Assembly: GCF_003030305.1 (NCBI RefSeq)
Contig: NZ_CP023676.1
Location: 1,550,001 to 1,614,000 of the forward strand
From: Cutibacterium acnes
GTDB lineage: Bacteria; Actinomycetota; Actinomycetes; Propionibacteriales; Propionibacteriaceae
DNA length: 64,000 nt
Direction: 5' to 3'
The notes beneath the pieces were generated by a model. That model was not told where the DNA came from and did not search any database. It worked only from the letters and a program-made list of their open reading frames with translations. Positions 44,204 through 54,969 of the stretch are shown here, piece after piece (positions within the stretch are counted from its first letter, which is position 1; every line of letters starts with the position of its first letter). The position numbers and the translations under genes are program-made.

Positions 44204-47098
44204 TCAGTCGCGAGGCTTCTCAACCATCTCGTAGCACTGAACCTCGTCACCAACGTGAATATCGGAGTAGTTGGTCAAGGTCAGGCCACACTCGTAACCC
44301 TCGCGCACCTCGGTAACGGCGTCCTTCTCGCGCTGCAGCGTGTTGATCTCGGTTTCCTGGACCACCACGCCGTCGCGCACCAGGCGGGCCTTGGCATGAC
44401 GACGGATGGTGCCGTCGGTGATCATGCAGCCCGCGATCGTTCCAACCTTCGAGGAGCGGAAGATCTGGCGGATCTCCGCGGTGCCCATTGCCTTCTCCTC
44501 GTAGATCGGCTTGAGCATGCCTCGCAGGGCGGCCTCGATCTCATCGATGGCGTCGTAGATGACCGAGTAGTACCGAATGTCAACGTTCTCCTCGTCAGCC
44601 ATACGCTGGGCATGGGCGGTCGGGCGAACGTTGAAGCCCACGATGACGGCGTTGGAAGCGGCAGCCAGCGAGACATTGGTCTCGGTAATGGCACCGACGC
44701 CGCGGTCAATAACGCGCAGGTCAACCTCGTCGCCCACATCGATCTTGGCCAGGGCATCCTCGAGCGCCTCAACCGAACCAGCACCGTCACCCTTGAGAAT
44801 GAGCAGCAACTCCTCGGTCTCGCCCTTCTCCAACTGCTCAAACAGCTGGTCAAGGGTCTTGCGACGCGACGACCTGGCCTGCTGGGCAGCACGCATGCGG
44901 GCCTCACGCTTTTCAGCAATCTGGCGCGCCTTGCGGTCGTCGTCGACAACCAGGAAGTTGTCGCCAGCGCCGGGTACGGAGGTCAACCCAAGAACCTGCA
45001 CCGGGGTAGCCGGAGCAGCCTCGTCGACACTCTCACCTTGATCATTGATCATGGCGCGCACACGTCCATAGGAGGACCCGGCAACGATGGAATCGCCAAT
45101 ATGCAGGGTGCCACGCTGGATCAGGGCGGTGGCCACCGGACCACGCCCCTTATCGAGGTGAGCCTCAATGGCAACGCCCTGAGCGGCCATATCGGGATTG
45201 GCACGCAGATCAAGGGCTGCGTCGGCAGTCAGCACGATCGCCTCGAGAAGATCATCGAGACCCTCATGGGTACGAGCAGAGACATTGACGAACATCGTGT
45301 CGCCGCCGTACTCCTCCGGCACTAAGCCGTACTCGGTGAGCTGTCCACGGACTTTATCCGGATCAGCCTCAGGCTTATCGATCTTATTGACGGCTACCAC
45401 AATCGGTACATCAGCAGCCTTCGCGTGGTTCAAAGCCTCAACGGTCTGAGGCATCACGCCGTCATCAGCAGCCACGACGAGCACCGCGATATCGGTGGAC
45501 TGGGCACCGCGAGCACGCATAGCTGTGAACGCCTCGTGGCCAGGAGTATCGATGAAGGTGATAGCCCTCTCGGCGTCGTCGACCTCGGTCTGAACCTGAT
45601 AAGCGCCAATGGCCTGAGTGATACCACCGGCCTCGCCTTTCACCACGTCGGTATGGCGCAGGGCGTCCAACAGCTTCGTCTTGCCGTGGTCAACGTGACC
45701 CATGACGGTAACAACGGGGGGACGTGCAACGAGGTCAGAGTCGTCGCCCTCGTCCTCACCAAACTCGAGATCGAAGGACTCCAGCAGCTCGCGGTCCTCG
45801 TCCTCTGGGGACACGACCTGGATCTGGTAGTTGAGCTCGCCGCCCAGGATCTCCAGGGTGTCGTCAGATACCGACTGGGTAGCCGTGACCATCTCGCCCA
45901 GATTGAACAACACCTGCACCAGCTGTGCCGGCTCGGCATTAATCTTCTCGGCCAAATCGGTTAGCGAAGCACCACGGCGCAGTCGGACGGTCTCGCCATT
46001 GCCCTTACGGACGCGCACACCGCCGACCAGCGGTGCTTGCATCTCATCAAACTCTTGCCTGCGCTGCTTACGGGACTTACGACCCCGACGGCCGCCGCCA
46101 CCGCGTCCGAAGGCACCCTGGGTACCACGACCACCGCGGCCACCACGACCACCTCCGATAGGACCACGAGGCCCACCGCCGAAGCCGCCGCCAAAACCGC
46201 TACCGCGGGATCCACCGCGACCACGGCCACCACCACGTCCACCACGTCCGGTAGTAGCCTGACCGATCTGCGAGGACTGGTGTTTCGGCATCATGGCCGG
46301 GTTCGGGCGCGGCATACCGGAACCGCCGCGCGATCCCTGGCTGCCACCCGGACGGGGCATACGCTCACCCTGACCGGACCGGGATCCACCGGAACGTTGT
46401 CCGCCCTCAGAACGATGACGACTTTGCCCCATGCCCTGACTGGAGGCGAACGGGTTATTTCCGGGACGCGGAGCTCCGGTACGACGACCGGCGCCCGGAC
46501 GCGGACCGGGACGAGCAGCCGAAGGCAATCCAGCGGATCCACCCGGTCGCGGCCCCGGACGGGCACCCGGCTTCGGAGACTTCGATGGCGCGCCAGGCTT
46601 CGGCTTCGGGGCCGGAGCGTGGGGCTTGGGAACATTCTGACCCGGCTTCGGAGTCGGCTTGGACTCCGGCTTCGCTGCGGGGGGCTCCTGCTGGGATGAA
46701 GCGCCGGAGGATTTGATGAGACCCGGACGTGGAGTCGCACTGGTACGTGCTGCAGAGCTGCGACCAGGCTTGGGGCCACTGCTAGAACCGGGGCGAGGAC
46801 CAGGCGTGGGCTTCGGCCCGGGCCCCGGTTTGGGACCGGGAGCCGGCTTGGCCGTCGTGGTCTCCTTGGAAGTCTTCTTAGAAGACGTCTGCGACTTACG
46901 CGCCGCCGGCTTCGCGGCTTTGGCGTCATCGGCCGGTTCAGCAGAACCGATCTGATCACGTAGTCGTCGCACAACTGGTGCCTCAATAGTTGAGGAAGCC
47001 GAGCGGACAAACTCGCCCATATCGTTGAGCTTCCCCAAAAGCTGCTTGCTTGACAGTCCGAGCTCCTTCGCGAGCTCATAGACGCGGACCTTGGCCAC
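44204..47098 (-). CDS. infB: Translation initiation factor IF-2
   Basis: The 964-residue GTPase places initiator tRNA on the ribosome. It has an N-terminal IF2_N domain ([19 protein letters not shown]). A long Pro/Lys/Gly/Arg-rich low-complexity region covers about residues 60-330 and is typical of actinobacteria. The G domain starts near residue 460 with [25 protein letters not shown] and VAVNKID. IF2 C-terminal domains with [14 protein letters not shown] and the end [20 protein letters not shown] follow. The repetitive region accounts for the high GC at 46060-46900. The gene follows ylxR. Confidence 0.98.
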   Translation of the reverse strand: MAKVRVYELAKELGLSSKQLLGKLNDMGEFVRSASSTIEAPVVRRLRDQIGSAEPADDAKAAKPAARKSQTSSKKTSKETTTAKPAPGPKPGPGPKPTPGPRPGSSSGPKPGRSSAARTSATPRPGLIKSSGASSQQEPPAAKPESKPTPKPGQNVPKPHAPAPKPKPGAPSKSPKPGARPGPRPGGSAGLPSAARPGPRPGAGRRTGAPRPGNNPFASSQGMGQSRHRSEGGQRSGGSRSGQGERMPRPGGSQGSRGGSGMPRPNPAMMPKHQSSQIGQATTGRGGRGGGRGRGGSRGSGFGGGFGGGPRGPIGGGRGGRGGRGTQGAFGRGGGGRRGRKSRKQRRQEFDEMQAPLVGGVRVRKGNGETVRLRRGASLTDLAEKINAEPAQLVQVLFNLGEMVTATQSVSDDTLEILGGELNYQIQVVSPEDEDRELLESFDLEFGEDEGDDSDLVARPPVVTVMGHVDHGKTKLLDALRHTDVVKGEAGGITQAIGAYQVQTEVDDAERAITFIDTPGHEAFTAMRARGAQSTDIAVLVVAADDGVMPQTVEALNHAKAADVPIVVAVNKIDKPEADPDKVRGQLTEYGLVPEEYGGDTMFVNVSARTHEGLDDLLEAIVLTADAALDLRANPDMAAQGVAIEAHLDKGRGPVATALIQRGTLHIGDSIVAGSSYGRVRAMINDQGESVDEAAPATPVQVLGLTSVPGAGDNFLVVDDDRKARQIAEKREARMRAAQQARSSRRKTLDQLFEQLEKGETEELLLILKGDGAGSVEALEDALAKIDVGDEVDLRVIDRGVGAITETNVSLAAASNAVIVGFNVRPTAHAQRMADEENVDIRYYSVIYDAIDEIEAALRGMLKPIYEEKAMGTAEIRQIFRSSKVGTIAGCMITDGTIRRHAKARLVRDGVVVQETEINTLQREKDAVTEVREGYECGLTLTNYSDIHVGDEVQCYEMVEKPRD

Positions 47099-47318
47099 TA
47101 CTCTCCTTCGGGCCCGGCCGCGATGGACCTGGGCCTAGTTGTTGTGAATCCTCATTGGTGCGAACTCATCGAGTGTTCATGAGCATCTGCCCACTTCCTA
47201 TTCAGTCCCCTTGAGTCGGACGAACCGACCCACCGGGGGGACACGATTCGGTGAGACCGCCGGACCTCCCGGCGACATGCGTAACCAACTTTACCGAAAA
47301 TGGCCTTATGAACCCAAC

Positions 47319-47567
47319 TCACCGCGCTGACAACCGCTCTTGGCAAGCCGAACGCACCACCACGCGGGCACGGAATGACCTCGCGAATCCACCGGATACC
47401 GCGCGTTTCCAGCATTCGTCATCCACATGGACGTGGGCGCCCCTGCCCTGAGCGTGTCCCGTTGGATCGGCGACCACAACTCCGTCGACTAGTACATACC
47501 GAGCCATGTTCGCCGGATCATCGACGTGTCGGCAGCCGACGCAGGTGCGCTGAGGTCGTGTGGTCAC
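47319..47567 (-). CDS. ylxR: YlxR family (DUF448) RNA-binding protein
   Basis: The 82-residue protein carries the diagnostic RTCVGCR motif and the GRGAHVHVDDECWKRAV segment of YlxR. The family sits between nusA and infB in most bacteria and has been linked to RNA binding or RNase P. The spacing to nusA is 79 bases and to infB about 220 bases. Confidence 0.92.
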   Translation of the reverse strand: MTTRPQRTCVGCRHVDDPANMARYVLVDGVVVADPTGHAQGRGAHVHVDDECWKRAVSGGFARSFRARVVVRSACQERLSAR

Positions 47568-47599
47568 TGCCCCACCTTAAACCAACCCACAGACGCATG

Positions 47600-47623
47600 A
47601 CGCCCGACCCTACGGCCGGGCGT
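47600..47623 (-). terminator. Stem-loop between nusA and ylxR
   Basis: ACGCCCG and CGGGCGT pair over a ten-base loop, and part of the loop can extend the stem. It is about 24 bases past the nusA stop. It could be an attenuator where NusA regulates its own operon; this is inference. Confidence 0.45.
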
Positions 47624-47646
47624 CGTCGTGTCTCTAGCAGGCAGTC

Positions 47647-48618
47647 TCAGACCTTGTTATCTGGACGAATATCGATCCGCCACCCCGTCAGGCGAGCAGC
47701 CAGTCGGGCGTTCTGCCCCTCGCGGCCAATTGCTAGCGACAGCTGATAATCCGGAACAATCGCCCGAGCGGTCTTAGCTTTCGGGTCAATGACCGTCACC
47801 GAGGACACCTTGGACGGAGACAGGGCAGCGCCCACAAATTCGGCCGGATCCTCTGACCAATCAATAATGTCGATCTTTTCCTCATCCAACTCGTGCATCA
47901 CAGCACGTACCCGCTGACCCATCGGACCAATGCAAGCTCCCTTGGCAGAAACGTCAGGATTATGCGAGACGACAGCAATCTTCGAGCGGTGACCGGCCTC
48001 ACGAGCCAGCGCCTTGATCTCGACGACCCCCTGCTCGATCTCGGGTACCTCCATAGCAAAAAGCTTGCGCACCAAGTTCGGGTGAGTGCGCGAGACAATG
48101 ACCTGCGGGCCACGGGCTTCCTTGCGCACGGCCACGACGTACACACGGATACGACGCCCATGGGAATATTTCTCCCCGGGAACCTGTTCCGCCGGAGGCA
48201 TAATGCCCTCCAATGAGCCCAGGTCGACGCGAACGGTCCGGGTATCGCGGTAAGACTGCTGGACGACTCCGGTGATGACGTCACCCTCAACGGCGGAAAA
48301 ATGACCGTATTTCTGCTCGTCCTCGGCCTCGCGCAGCCGTTGGAAAATGACCTGCCGGGCAGTTGATGCAGCTACGCGTCCGAAGTCCTCGGGAGTGCCG
48401 TCATACCAGCCGACGACCTGCCCCTCCTCGTCCTTCTCCGGGAGCATGACAGCGACATTCCCAGTCTTGCGGTCCAGCTGAACCTTGGCACCGTTAACCG
48501 GAGCCTCAGTCTTGTCATATGCGTTGAGGAGGGCGTCCTCTAGGGTCGTCAGCAGATAGTCAAGCGGGATGTCCTTGTCCCGCTCGATCATGCGCAGAGT
48601 TGACAGGTCGATGTCCAT
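47647..48618 (-). CDS. nusA: Transcription termination/antitermination protein NusA
   Basis: The 323-residue NusA has the N-terminal polymerase-binding domain ([20 protein letters not shown]). An S1 domain ([20 protein letters not shown]) and KH domains ([48 protein letters not shown]) follow. The length is usual for actinobacteria, which lack the C-terminal acidic repeats of E. coli. ATG 48618 is next to the rimP stop with GGAGGAG upstream; a longer frame overlaps rimP. Confidence 0.97.
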   Translation of the reverse strand: MDIDLSTLRMIERDKDIPLDYLLTTLEDALLNAYDKTEAPVNGAKVQLDRKTGNVAVMLPEKDEEGQVVGWYDGTPEDFGRVAASTARQVIFQRLREAEDEQKYGHFSAVEGDVITGVVQQSYRDTRTVRVDLGSLEGIMPPAEQVPGEKYSHGRRIRVYVVAVRKEARGPQVIVSRTHPNLVRKLFAMEVPEIEQGVVEIKALAREAGHRSKIAVVSHNPDVSAKGACIGPMGQRVRAVMHELDEEKIDIIDWSEDPAEFVGAALSPSKVSSVTVIDPKAKTARAIVPDYQLSLAIGREGQNARLAARLTGWRIDIRPDNKV

Positions 48619-48619
48619 C

Positions 48620-49156
48620 TCAGTTCTCCTCCTTTGACGCCTGCGCGTCGCGACGATTGAGCTCCACCTGGACGACGGCCTTCGCCACGTCAGCAAGCTG
48701 GACCTCACGAGTGGTGTACACGGGCTTATGCGGTTTGGAATTCTCGGCCTCGACCTCGAGGGTCACGACCTCCTCGCCAGCCTCAGCGATACGACCGTCA
48801 AAGGTCTCTCCAGACTTCTGCTCCTCGGCCGGATTGAGGGTGAACCGCACCAGGTGCCCGATGTTGCGTCGATAATGGCGCGGCTGGGTGAGGGGGGTAG
48901 AGACACCGCGCGAGGAGACCTCGAGGGTATACGGGGACTCCCCCATAGCGCCGGAATCGTCAAGGCAATGCGAGATCTCGGCGGTGGCCTCAGAGATCTC
49001 GTCAAGGCTAGGTCCGTGACCGTCGGGGCCGTCACCGTCGATCGTCACGCGCACGAGGCGACGACGTCCGGCAGGCACAACGTCGACGCGATCAAGTTCG
49101 AGCCCGACCTGGGACACGACCGGTTCCAGTAGGCGTGTGAGCCTCTCTGCATTCAT
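48620..49156 (-). CDS. rimP: Ribosome maturation factor RimP
   Basis: The 178-residue protein matches Rim[51 protein letters not shown] and [10 protein letters not shown]. It supports 30S assembly. ATG 49156 ([12 protein letters not shown]) was chosen over an upstream start at 49213. It is the first gene of the rimP-nusA-ylxR-infB block. Confidence 0.95.
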   Translation of the reverse strand: MNAERLTRLLEPVVSQVGLELDRVDVVPAGRRRLVRVTIDGDGPDGHGPSLDEISEATAEISHCLDDSGAMGESPYTLEVSSRGVSTPLTQPRHYRRNIGHLVRFTLNPAEEQKSGETFDGRIAEAGEEVVTLEVEAENSKPHKPVYTTREVQLADVAKAVVQVELNRRDAQASKEEN

Positions 49157-49284
49157 CTGTGTCTCATCCTGTTGTCGTTGTAAATTGTCCGCACTGAGTT
49201 TAGCCACTCCCACAACCAGCCGGACTCGGCCGCCTCACCGACGGCTATAGCGATAATGCAGCTCAGGATCGATAAGCTGAAGCC

Positions 49285-50247
49285 ATGATCGCCAGGAGAA
49301 CCATTCTTGCCAGCGGAGCTGCCTTCGTCACTATCGGATTGACGGGCTGTGGCCACAATTCTCCTGAGAAGAAGGCGACTGAGAAGAAGACGACGCCGGT
49401 TCGTGCAACAACTACGGCATCTGCACCACACCGAAGCGACGCGGTATCGACGGAAGCACTGCTAGCGGACCTCGCTACCAAAGCCGCTCGCAGCGTCACT
49501 GACGGCCAACTGACGGTGCTCAACCAGGTTGCCGCAGCTCACCGCCGCCACCTCGAAGTGCTGAGCCAGTCCAACCCATTCTCCGGCAGTACCGCCACAC
49601 CATCGGCGGCTATTTCCCCCACCCCACGCACCGCTGGCCAGGGATCGCCGCTTGCTCTGTTACAACACCACGAAAAGGCTGCAGCTACCCAGTATCTGGA
49701 GATCTGTCAGACGGCTCAGGATTCCTCTGAAACTCTGTTGTGGGCCAGCCTGTCGGTGTTCTGTTCGGCCTTCAATCCTTCTGCTCCAGCTCCCCAGCCG
49801 ACCCCGAAGGTCGTTCCGGTGACAATCGGGCAGGAACCTCTCACCAATGCTCAGCAGGCGCTACTGACCCACCTCAACGCCCTCGTCGCAGGCTTGGAGT
49901 GGGGTATTGGACGCCTTGGGGAGAACGACCCGCTGCGCACCTGGGGATGGGACCGACGAGAACAAGTTCTTGCCCAGCGCGCAGAGGTGCGTCAAAGCAT
50001 TCGGGATGCATCAACAACCCCAACCCCCGACGTGCCCGGGTACCCGATGTCGCCTGCCCCCGTCAACGATGCAGCAACCCGGTCGTTGTGGTCTGGATTG
50101 GAGGCGAACGTGCTTTCTGGTTGGGGCCGCGTTACAGCTGCCAGCGGGTCGGCTGCACGTCCCCATGCAGTCGCTTCAATGGTGAGTCAAACCCAAGTTC
50201 TCGCCCATTTGGGTACTGGCGTGACGACCTGGCCAGGTTGGGTCTAA
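49285..50247 (+). CDS. Lipoprotein with ferritin-like (DUF4439-type) region
   Basis: The 320-residue protein has twin Arg (ARRTILASG), a hydrophobic stretch and the lipobox LTGCG with Cys22. It should therefore be lipid-anchored outside the cell. A Thr/Pro-rich linker follows. Two helical regions (LLQHHEKAAATQYLEICQTA and LLTHLNALVAGLEWGIGRLG) resemble DUF4439 ferritin-like proteins, which are often found divergent from rimP in actinobacteria. The metal ligands cannot be assigned with certainty. Function is unknown. Confidence 0.65.
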   Translation: MIARRTILASGAAFVTIGLTGCGHNSPEKKATEKKTTPVRATTTASAPHRSDAVSTEALLADLATKAARSVTDGQLTVLNQVAAAHRRHLEVLSQSNPFSGSTATPSAAISPTPRTAGQGSPLALLQHHEKAAATQYLEICQTAQDSSETLLWASLSVFCSAFNPSAPAPQPTPKVVPVTIGQEPLTNAQQALLTHLNALVAGLEWGIGRLGENDPLRTWGWDRREQVLAQRAEVRQSIRDASTTPTPDVPGYPMSPAPVNDAATRSLWSGLEANVLSGWGRVTAASGSAARPHAVASMVSQTQVLAHLGTGVTTWPGWV

Positions 50248-50277
50248 GCCACACCTAGGACCACGAATCCTCTCTGG

Positions 50278-51045
50278 TTAGACTCTCCAGATCAGCTGAA
50301 CGAGCATTCGCACCGCCAGAACACTGGTAACGATAAGAAACATCGTCCGTACGAAGCCGTTGCCATGTTTCATAGCTGTTCGGGCACCGATTAATCCCCC
50401 GAGAACATTTGAGATAACCAGCGGCCAAGCGATATGCCACCAGACGTGGCCGTGGATCGCCAACGTGGTGATAGTGACGAGATTTGTTACCGCGTTGCAA
50501 ATCTTCGCCATTCCGGAAGCTTTAAGGAAAGAATACCCGCCAACAGCGACGTACGTAAGTACCCAGAAGGTTCCGACCCCCGGCCCGATAGCGCCGTCGT
50601 AGCACCCGAGGAACAACCCGATGATCGGAACCAGGATGGGGTGTTTGCCACCCTCGCCATTGTGGCCCGCCCCCAGTGACGGCCTCCTCCAGGTATAGAT
50701 GCCGATGATGACCAGCACCACCAGAAGGATGGGCGTGTAGACAGCCCGCGACATGTAAGTGACGATGCGCGCACCCAGCACGGCACCTAGACCAGCCAGA
50801 ACGGCCGTCCACAGGAACATTCGCCAATCTGGACGCTGTTTACGCAGATACCCCACTCCAGCCGTGAGGTTCCCTACGACCTGAGCTACCTTGTTCGTGC
50901 CGACGATCGTCGCCACCGGTGTCTCGGTCGGTAGACCGACCAGCAAGGATGGCAACATGATGAGTCCACCTCCGCCCACCACGGCGTTGACCCAACCCGC
51001 CATAAAGGCGGCAAGGACAAGTCCAGCAAAGACCCAAGACGTCAC
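50278..51045 (-). CDS. TSUP family (sulfite exporter TauE/SafE-like) permease
   Basis: The 255-residue protein has about eight TM segments in two repeats. The TSUP hallmark GWVNAVVGGGGLIMLPSLL occurs in the first half and GCYDGAIGPGVGTFWVLTY in the second. The family exports sulfur-containing or organic anions; the substrate here is unknown. It converges with the upstream lipoprotein gene (30-base gap). Confidence 0.88.
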   Translation of the reverse strand: MTSWVFAGLVLAAFMAGWVNAVVGGGGLIMLPSLLVGLPTETPVATIVGTNKVAQVVGNLTAGVGYLRKQRPDWRMFLWTAVLAGLGAVLGARIVTYMSRAVYTPILLVVLVIIGIYTWRRPSLGAGHNGEGGKHPILVPIIGLFLGCYDGAIGPGVGTFWVLTYVAVGGYSFLKASGMAKICNAVTNLVTITTLAIHGHVWWHIAWPLVISNVLGGLIGARTAMKHGNGFVRTMFLIVTSVLAVRMLVQLIWRV

Positions 51046-51130
51046 GTGTCAACCTTCCCTGTGACACCAGCAGTAAGGGTCCCACCCCGACGGGGCGGGA
51101 CCCAATATGTGTTCTCGGTCCGGAAATGCC

Positions 51131-52885
51131 TCAGGCCCAAGGATGCGCCAGTAGCAACTCCGTGTTGTGATCGACCGATGTACCGAGCCTACCCATTCTC
51201 GTATGGATGTCGTTCGCACCAAACTCTCGGTACAAACTGGCCAGACCATCTGGGTCGGTGGTGTCGTAATCGGCCTGGTACGGAGCATTCGACTCGATGA
51301 GCGTGGTAAAGATGCTCACGGTGCCGTCGTGATTGTCGGCGAGCTCGATGATGCGGGCCATCTGGGGAAAGTCGACGTGGGAAGCCGTGTTGATCTCCCA
51401 CCAGCTGCGACGGGCATCGAGAGCATGGTGGTGTGCGGTGATGTTGTTCGCATGCACGTGTCCATTGACCCAGGCAAGCACGTTCGGGTAATGCGATAGC
51501 AGGGAGACCAATTCCGGGCCGAGATGACGGATGCCCGTACCGTCGCCGGGGAGGACGGGGTTGTTCATCGTCATCGAGTCGTGGTGACTGAAGAGGACGA
51601 ACATTGTGTCGCTCACATCGTGATGATGACGCACGCCGAGATCGTCGTAGTACACGCTACTGCCAGCGCGCAGCACGGATTTAAGCCACTTCCACTGACG
51701 GTCGTCGATAGAACCATCGGTGTACCCGGCCCGGTTCGTCGAGTCCAGGCTGATTCCGGTCACGCCGTTGGCAATCGAGAAGGTGTAGTAACCGCGCACG
51801 GCATTGAGGTCATCCTCGCTGAAACCATGACCGTGCGGGCCCGAACCATTGACGCCGTCACGCAAATGAGCCTTGATGAATTCGAAGGGGGTGAAGGGCA
51901 CGCGACGTTCGTCCGCGGTAATCTGTCGAGTCAGCGACACAGTATCGTTGGACAGGGCGACTGGTCCGTTTCCCTGAGCCGCCTGGAGGTAGGCCTTGGT
52001 GTCGTTGTCACTGGCGAAACCGGTGATTTTGCGATCACTGGTGTACATCGTCTTCAGCAGTCCCCAGTCAGAAGGCAGGGTGCCCTGGATCGAATCGTCG
52101 TGGTTCCCGAATACCGCATACCACGGAATCTTCACGCCAGAGGAGGTCACGGGGGCCATAACGCGACGGAAATAGCCGTCTACCTGGGGAAAACCGGCAC
52201 GCTTGTATATGTCACTGCTATGCGATTCGGGATTGTAGAACAGCGGATTCCCGAAAGTTTGCACACTTTCCCAGCGATCGCGGGCACCGGTATTGGGAAC
52301 GATCGTGCCACCGGCCAACAACGTGAGATACCAGTCGAGTTCCACGTGTTCGTGATTATCGGTGTTGTCACCAGTGCTGACGAGAGCGTCAAAGGCCCGG
52401 CCAGTAGCCGGACCGCCCTGAAGCGAATTGACTCGGCGCACCAAAGAGGCCGTAGCGAGTGGCCCCAACGCCTCCTGCGGGCGGAAGGCCGGGCCAGCCA
52501 GCGGATGCAGGAACTCGACCCTCATCGGTGACTGCACGTCAGTCACGTGCAGGTCGGTCACCTGGACGAAGGACGCCAAGCCATCGCGGCGGTCGTCGCG
52601 TCCGCTCTTGCCCCTAGCGAGTTCCTCACGGACGACGAGCGGGTAACCGCGCTGTGCCTTGATCCTGCGGTAGCCGCTGCCCGGATCTAGCAGACCCACC
52701 TGTTCAAGGGTGGTGCCGGACGTGGAATGGAGACGCTTCGACGCATGGGCCAACGCTGGGGTGGTGCCGGTCACCGCCGCAGCGGCGACCAGGGTCACAC
52801 CACCAAGAAACGTCCGCCGTCCCAGCGTATTTCTGGCCGCTTTGTCGACACTTCTGGTCAACTCGTCTTCGTTCTCGGGCATCAT
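51131..52885 (-). CDS. Tat-exported metallophosphoesterase (PPA1498-type)
   Basis: The 584-residue protein has a Tat signal (TLGRRTFLGGVTLVAAAAV) with a likely cleavage near ALA. The calcineurin-like motifs are in order: QVTDLHVTDVQSP (DxH), VSTGDNTDNHEH (GD), VFGNHDDSIQG (GNHD), and VNGHVHANNI (GHxH) plus LFSHHDSM. It should bind two metals outside the cell. Its natural substrate (phosphate ester or nucleotide) is unknown. A longer GTG or upstream start is possible; ATG 52885 is used. Confidence 0.85.
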   Translation of the reverse strand: MMPENEDELTRSVDKAARNTLGRRTFLGGVTLVAAAAVTGTTPALAHASKRLHSTSGTTLEQVGLLDPGSGYRRIKAQRGYPLVVREELARGKSGRDDRRDGLASFVQVTDLHVTDVQSPMRVEFLHPLAGPAFRPQEALGPLATASLVRRVNSLQGGPATGRAFDALVSTGDNTDNHEHVELDWYLTLLAGGTIVPNTGARDRWESVQTFGNPLFYNPESHSSDIYKRAGFPQVDGYFRRVMAPVTSSGVKIPWYAVFGNHDDSIQGTLPSDWGLLKTMYTSDRKITGFASDNDTKAYLQAAQGNGPVALSNDTVSLTRQITADERRVPFTPFEFIKAHLRDGVNGSGPHGHGFSEDDLNAVRGYYTFSIANGVTGISLDSTNRAGYTDGSIDDRQWKWLKSVLRAGSSVYYDDLGVRHHHDVSDTMFVLFSHHDSMTMNNPVLPGDGTGIRHLGPELVSLLSHYPNVLAWVNGHVHANNITAHHHALDARRSWWEINTASHVDFPQMARIIELADNHDGTVSIFTTLIESNAPYQADYDTTDPDGLASLYREFGANDIHTRMGRLGTSVDHNTELLLAHPWA

Positions 52886-53042
52886 TCACCTTTCGCAAGG
52901 TCGAGGGGCCGTTCAGCCTGACTTACGAGCACCATTGTCAGGGTTTATTGGGTCACTTCCGCGCCAGTTTTCGAGAACAGTTGGCGATCATACAGCAACG
53001 TGCAGATGTCGGTCAGTTAAACGATCAACGCCACTTCAGCTT

Positions 53043-54800
53043 TCACCCGCGCACCTCCTTGAGGACGGCGCACACAGCCTCGGCTACGCTAACCTGACGG
53101 TTCTCACCCGTACTACGGTCGCGAACTTCGACTAGGCCATCCTTGAGCCCCCGGCCGACGACCACAGAGGTTGGCATGCCGAGAATCTCGCTATCAGCAA
53201 ACTTCACTCCAGGGGACGCCTTGCGGTCGTCTAGGAGGACTTCGAGACCAGCCTCGGCCAGTTCACTGGCAATGCGCGTGGCCTCGTCAAGGATCTCCGT
53301 TCCCTTGCCGGTGGCGAGCACCTGGACATCGTAGGGGGCAACCTCACGTGGCCAACACAACCCCTTCTCGTCACAGGTACCCTCAGCGATAGCGGCCACG
53401 GCGCGGGAGACGCCCAGACCATAAGAACCCATGGTGACCGTCACCAGCTTGCCGTTGTGATCGAGCACCTTGAGCCCAAGGGCATCAGCGTATTTCTTAC
53501 CAAGCTGGAAGATGTGGCCGATTTCGATGCCGCGGGCTAGGTGGAGTTCACCACTGCCGTCAGGAGCCGGATCACCTTCGCGAATCTCGGCGACGTCAAT
53601 AACGCCATCGGGGGTGAAATCGCGACCGGCTACAAGATTGAAGACATGTCGATCCTTCTGGTCAGCTCCGGTAATCCATGACGTCCCGGTCACGACGCGG
53701 GGATCAACGAGGTACCGCACCTTTGAGGAGTTATCCTCGCCGAGGGCTCCCGGCCCGATGTAGCCCTTTACCAACTGCGGATTGGCAGCAAAGTCCTCTT
53801 CTGTGAAGGGTTCAACCACCGCGGGCTCCAGAACCGCTTCCAGTCGCTTCTCATCAACGTCACGATCTCCAGGAAGCCCGATGGCTAATGGCTCGCGGGT
53901 GCCGTCAGGATGGGCCACCATGAATACAACGTTTTTCAGGGTATCGGCCCCAGTCCACGGACGGTCCGCTCGCGGACGCACCTCATTGGCGATCCGGACA
54001 AGCGACTCGATGGTCCGGGCGTCAGGGGTATCAACAACCTCAGCCTCCGGCAACCCGTCGATGGGCAGCGGATCAGGAACGGCCATCCGGACGGCCTCCA
54101 CATTGGCAGCGTAACCGCCGGAAGAACGAACGAAAGTGTCCTCACCGTTGGCTGCAACGGCTAGGAACTCCTCGGATCGAGATCCACCCATTGGGCCGGA
54201 CATGGCCTTGACAATGGCGTAGTCGAATCCAAGTCGGTTGAAAATGCGAATGTAGGCGTCGCGTTGAGCCTGGTAGGCCTCGTCGAGCCCTTCCTGAGCG
54301 ACATCAAAGGAATAGGCATCCATCATGACGAACTCACGACCGCGCAGGATGCCGGCACGCGGACGAGCCTCGTCGCGATACTTGTTCTGAATCTGATAGA
54401 GGCACAGTGGCAGGTCCTTGTACGAGGAGTACAAGTCCTTGACCATGAGGGTGAACATCTCCTCATGGGTCGGTCCTAGCAGCATGTCCACCCCCTTACG
54501 GTCTTTGAGACGGAAGAGGTTATCGCCGTACTCGACCCAGCGTCCGGTCTCCTTGTAAGGGTCAGAAGCGAGTAGCGCGGGGAAACTCACCTCCTGAGCC
54601 CCGATGCTAGCCATCTCTTCGCGGCAGATGGCCTCGATCCTGCGCATCACTCGGAGCCCGAGCGGGAGCCACGAGTAGACGCCGGGAGCGACCCGGCGGA
54701 TATATCCAGCCCGGACGAGCCAGCGGTGGCTAGGGACCTCGGCATCGGCCGGGTCTTCTCGCAGGGTTCGGACGAACAGCTGTGACATGCGCGTCAACAC
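53043..54800 (-). CDS. proS: Proline--tRNA ligase
   Basis: The 585-residue class II synthetase matches bacterial Pro[51 protein letters not shown] and [23 protein letters not shown] central editing domain (residues about 230-400) is present, then [14 protein letters not shown] and the anticodon-binding domain. GTG 54800 and TTG 54797 are alternative starts; GGAAAGG lies about eight bases before the GTG. Confidence 0.96.
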   Translation of the reverse strand: MLTRMSQLFVRTLREDPADAEVPSHRWLVRAGYIRRVAPGVYSWLPLGLRVMRRIEAICREEMASIGAQEVSFPALLASDPYKETGRWVEYGDNLFRLKDRKGVDMLLGPTHEEMFTLMVKDLYSSYKDLPLCLYQIQNKYRDEARPRAGILRGREFVMMDAYSFDVAQEGLDEAYQAQRDAYIRIFNRLGFDYAIVKAMSGPMGGSRSEEFLAVAANGEDTFVRSSGGYAANVEAVRMAVPDPLPIDGLPEAEVVDTPDARTIESLVRIANEVRPRADRPWTGADTLKNVVFMVAHPDGTREPLAIGLPGDRDVDEKRLEAVLEPAVVEPFTEEDFAANPQLVKGYIGPGALGEDNSSKVRYLVDPRVVTGTSWITGADQKDRHVFNLVAGRDFTPDGVIDVAEIREGDPAPDGSGELHLARGIEIGHIFQLGKKYADALGLKVLDHNGKLVTVTMGSYGLGVSRAVAAIAEGTCDEKGLCWPREVAPYDVQVLATGKGTEILDEATRIASELAEAGLEVLLDDRKASPGVKFADSEILGMPTSVVVGRGLKDGLVEVRDRSTGENRQVSVAEAVCAVLKEVRG

Positions 54801-54924
54801 GACGTGTACCTTTCCGACCGCGCTCGACCCTCCGCCGCCCTTCGGCGTGACCGGCCACGGCCATGTCGAATCCTAGCGGCAGGCACCACCGTCTCGTACG
54901 GGATCGCCGACCCCAAGTAGAATC

Positions 54925-54938
54925 GATAACCGTTCTCA
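54925..54938. promoter_or_regulatory. Zur/Fur-like operator upstream of the anchored-repeat operon
   Basis: GATAACCGTTCTCA reads on the other strand as TGAGAACGGTTATC, an imperfect palindrome like the boxes bound by Fur-family regulators such as Zur. It is followed by an AT-rich tract (TTATAA) and lies about 32 bases before the first gene of a metal-type ABC operon. Repression by zinc-loaded Zur is inferred. Confidence 0.45.
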
Positions 54939-54969
54939 TTATAAGTTAGCCGAACATCACAGGAAGACA

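Noticed and set aside
46060-46900. Repetitive GC-rich DNA
   Set aside because: It is the Gly/Pro/Arg-rich N-terminal region of IF-2, normal for actinobacteria, not a separate repeat element.
51524-52531. 335-codon open frame on the plus strand
   Set aside because: Antisense to the metallophosphoesterase with its full motif set.
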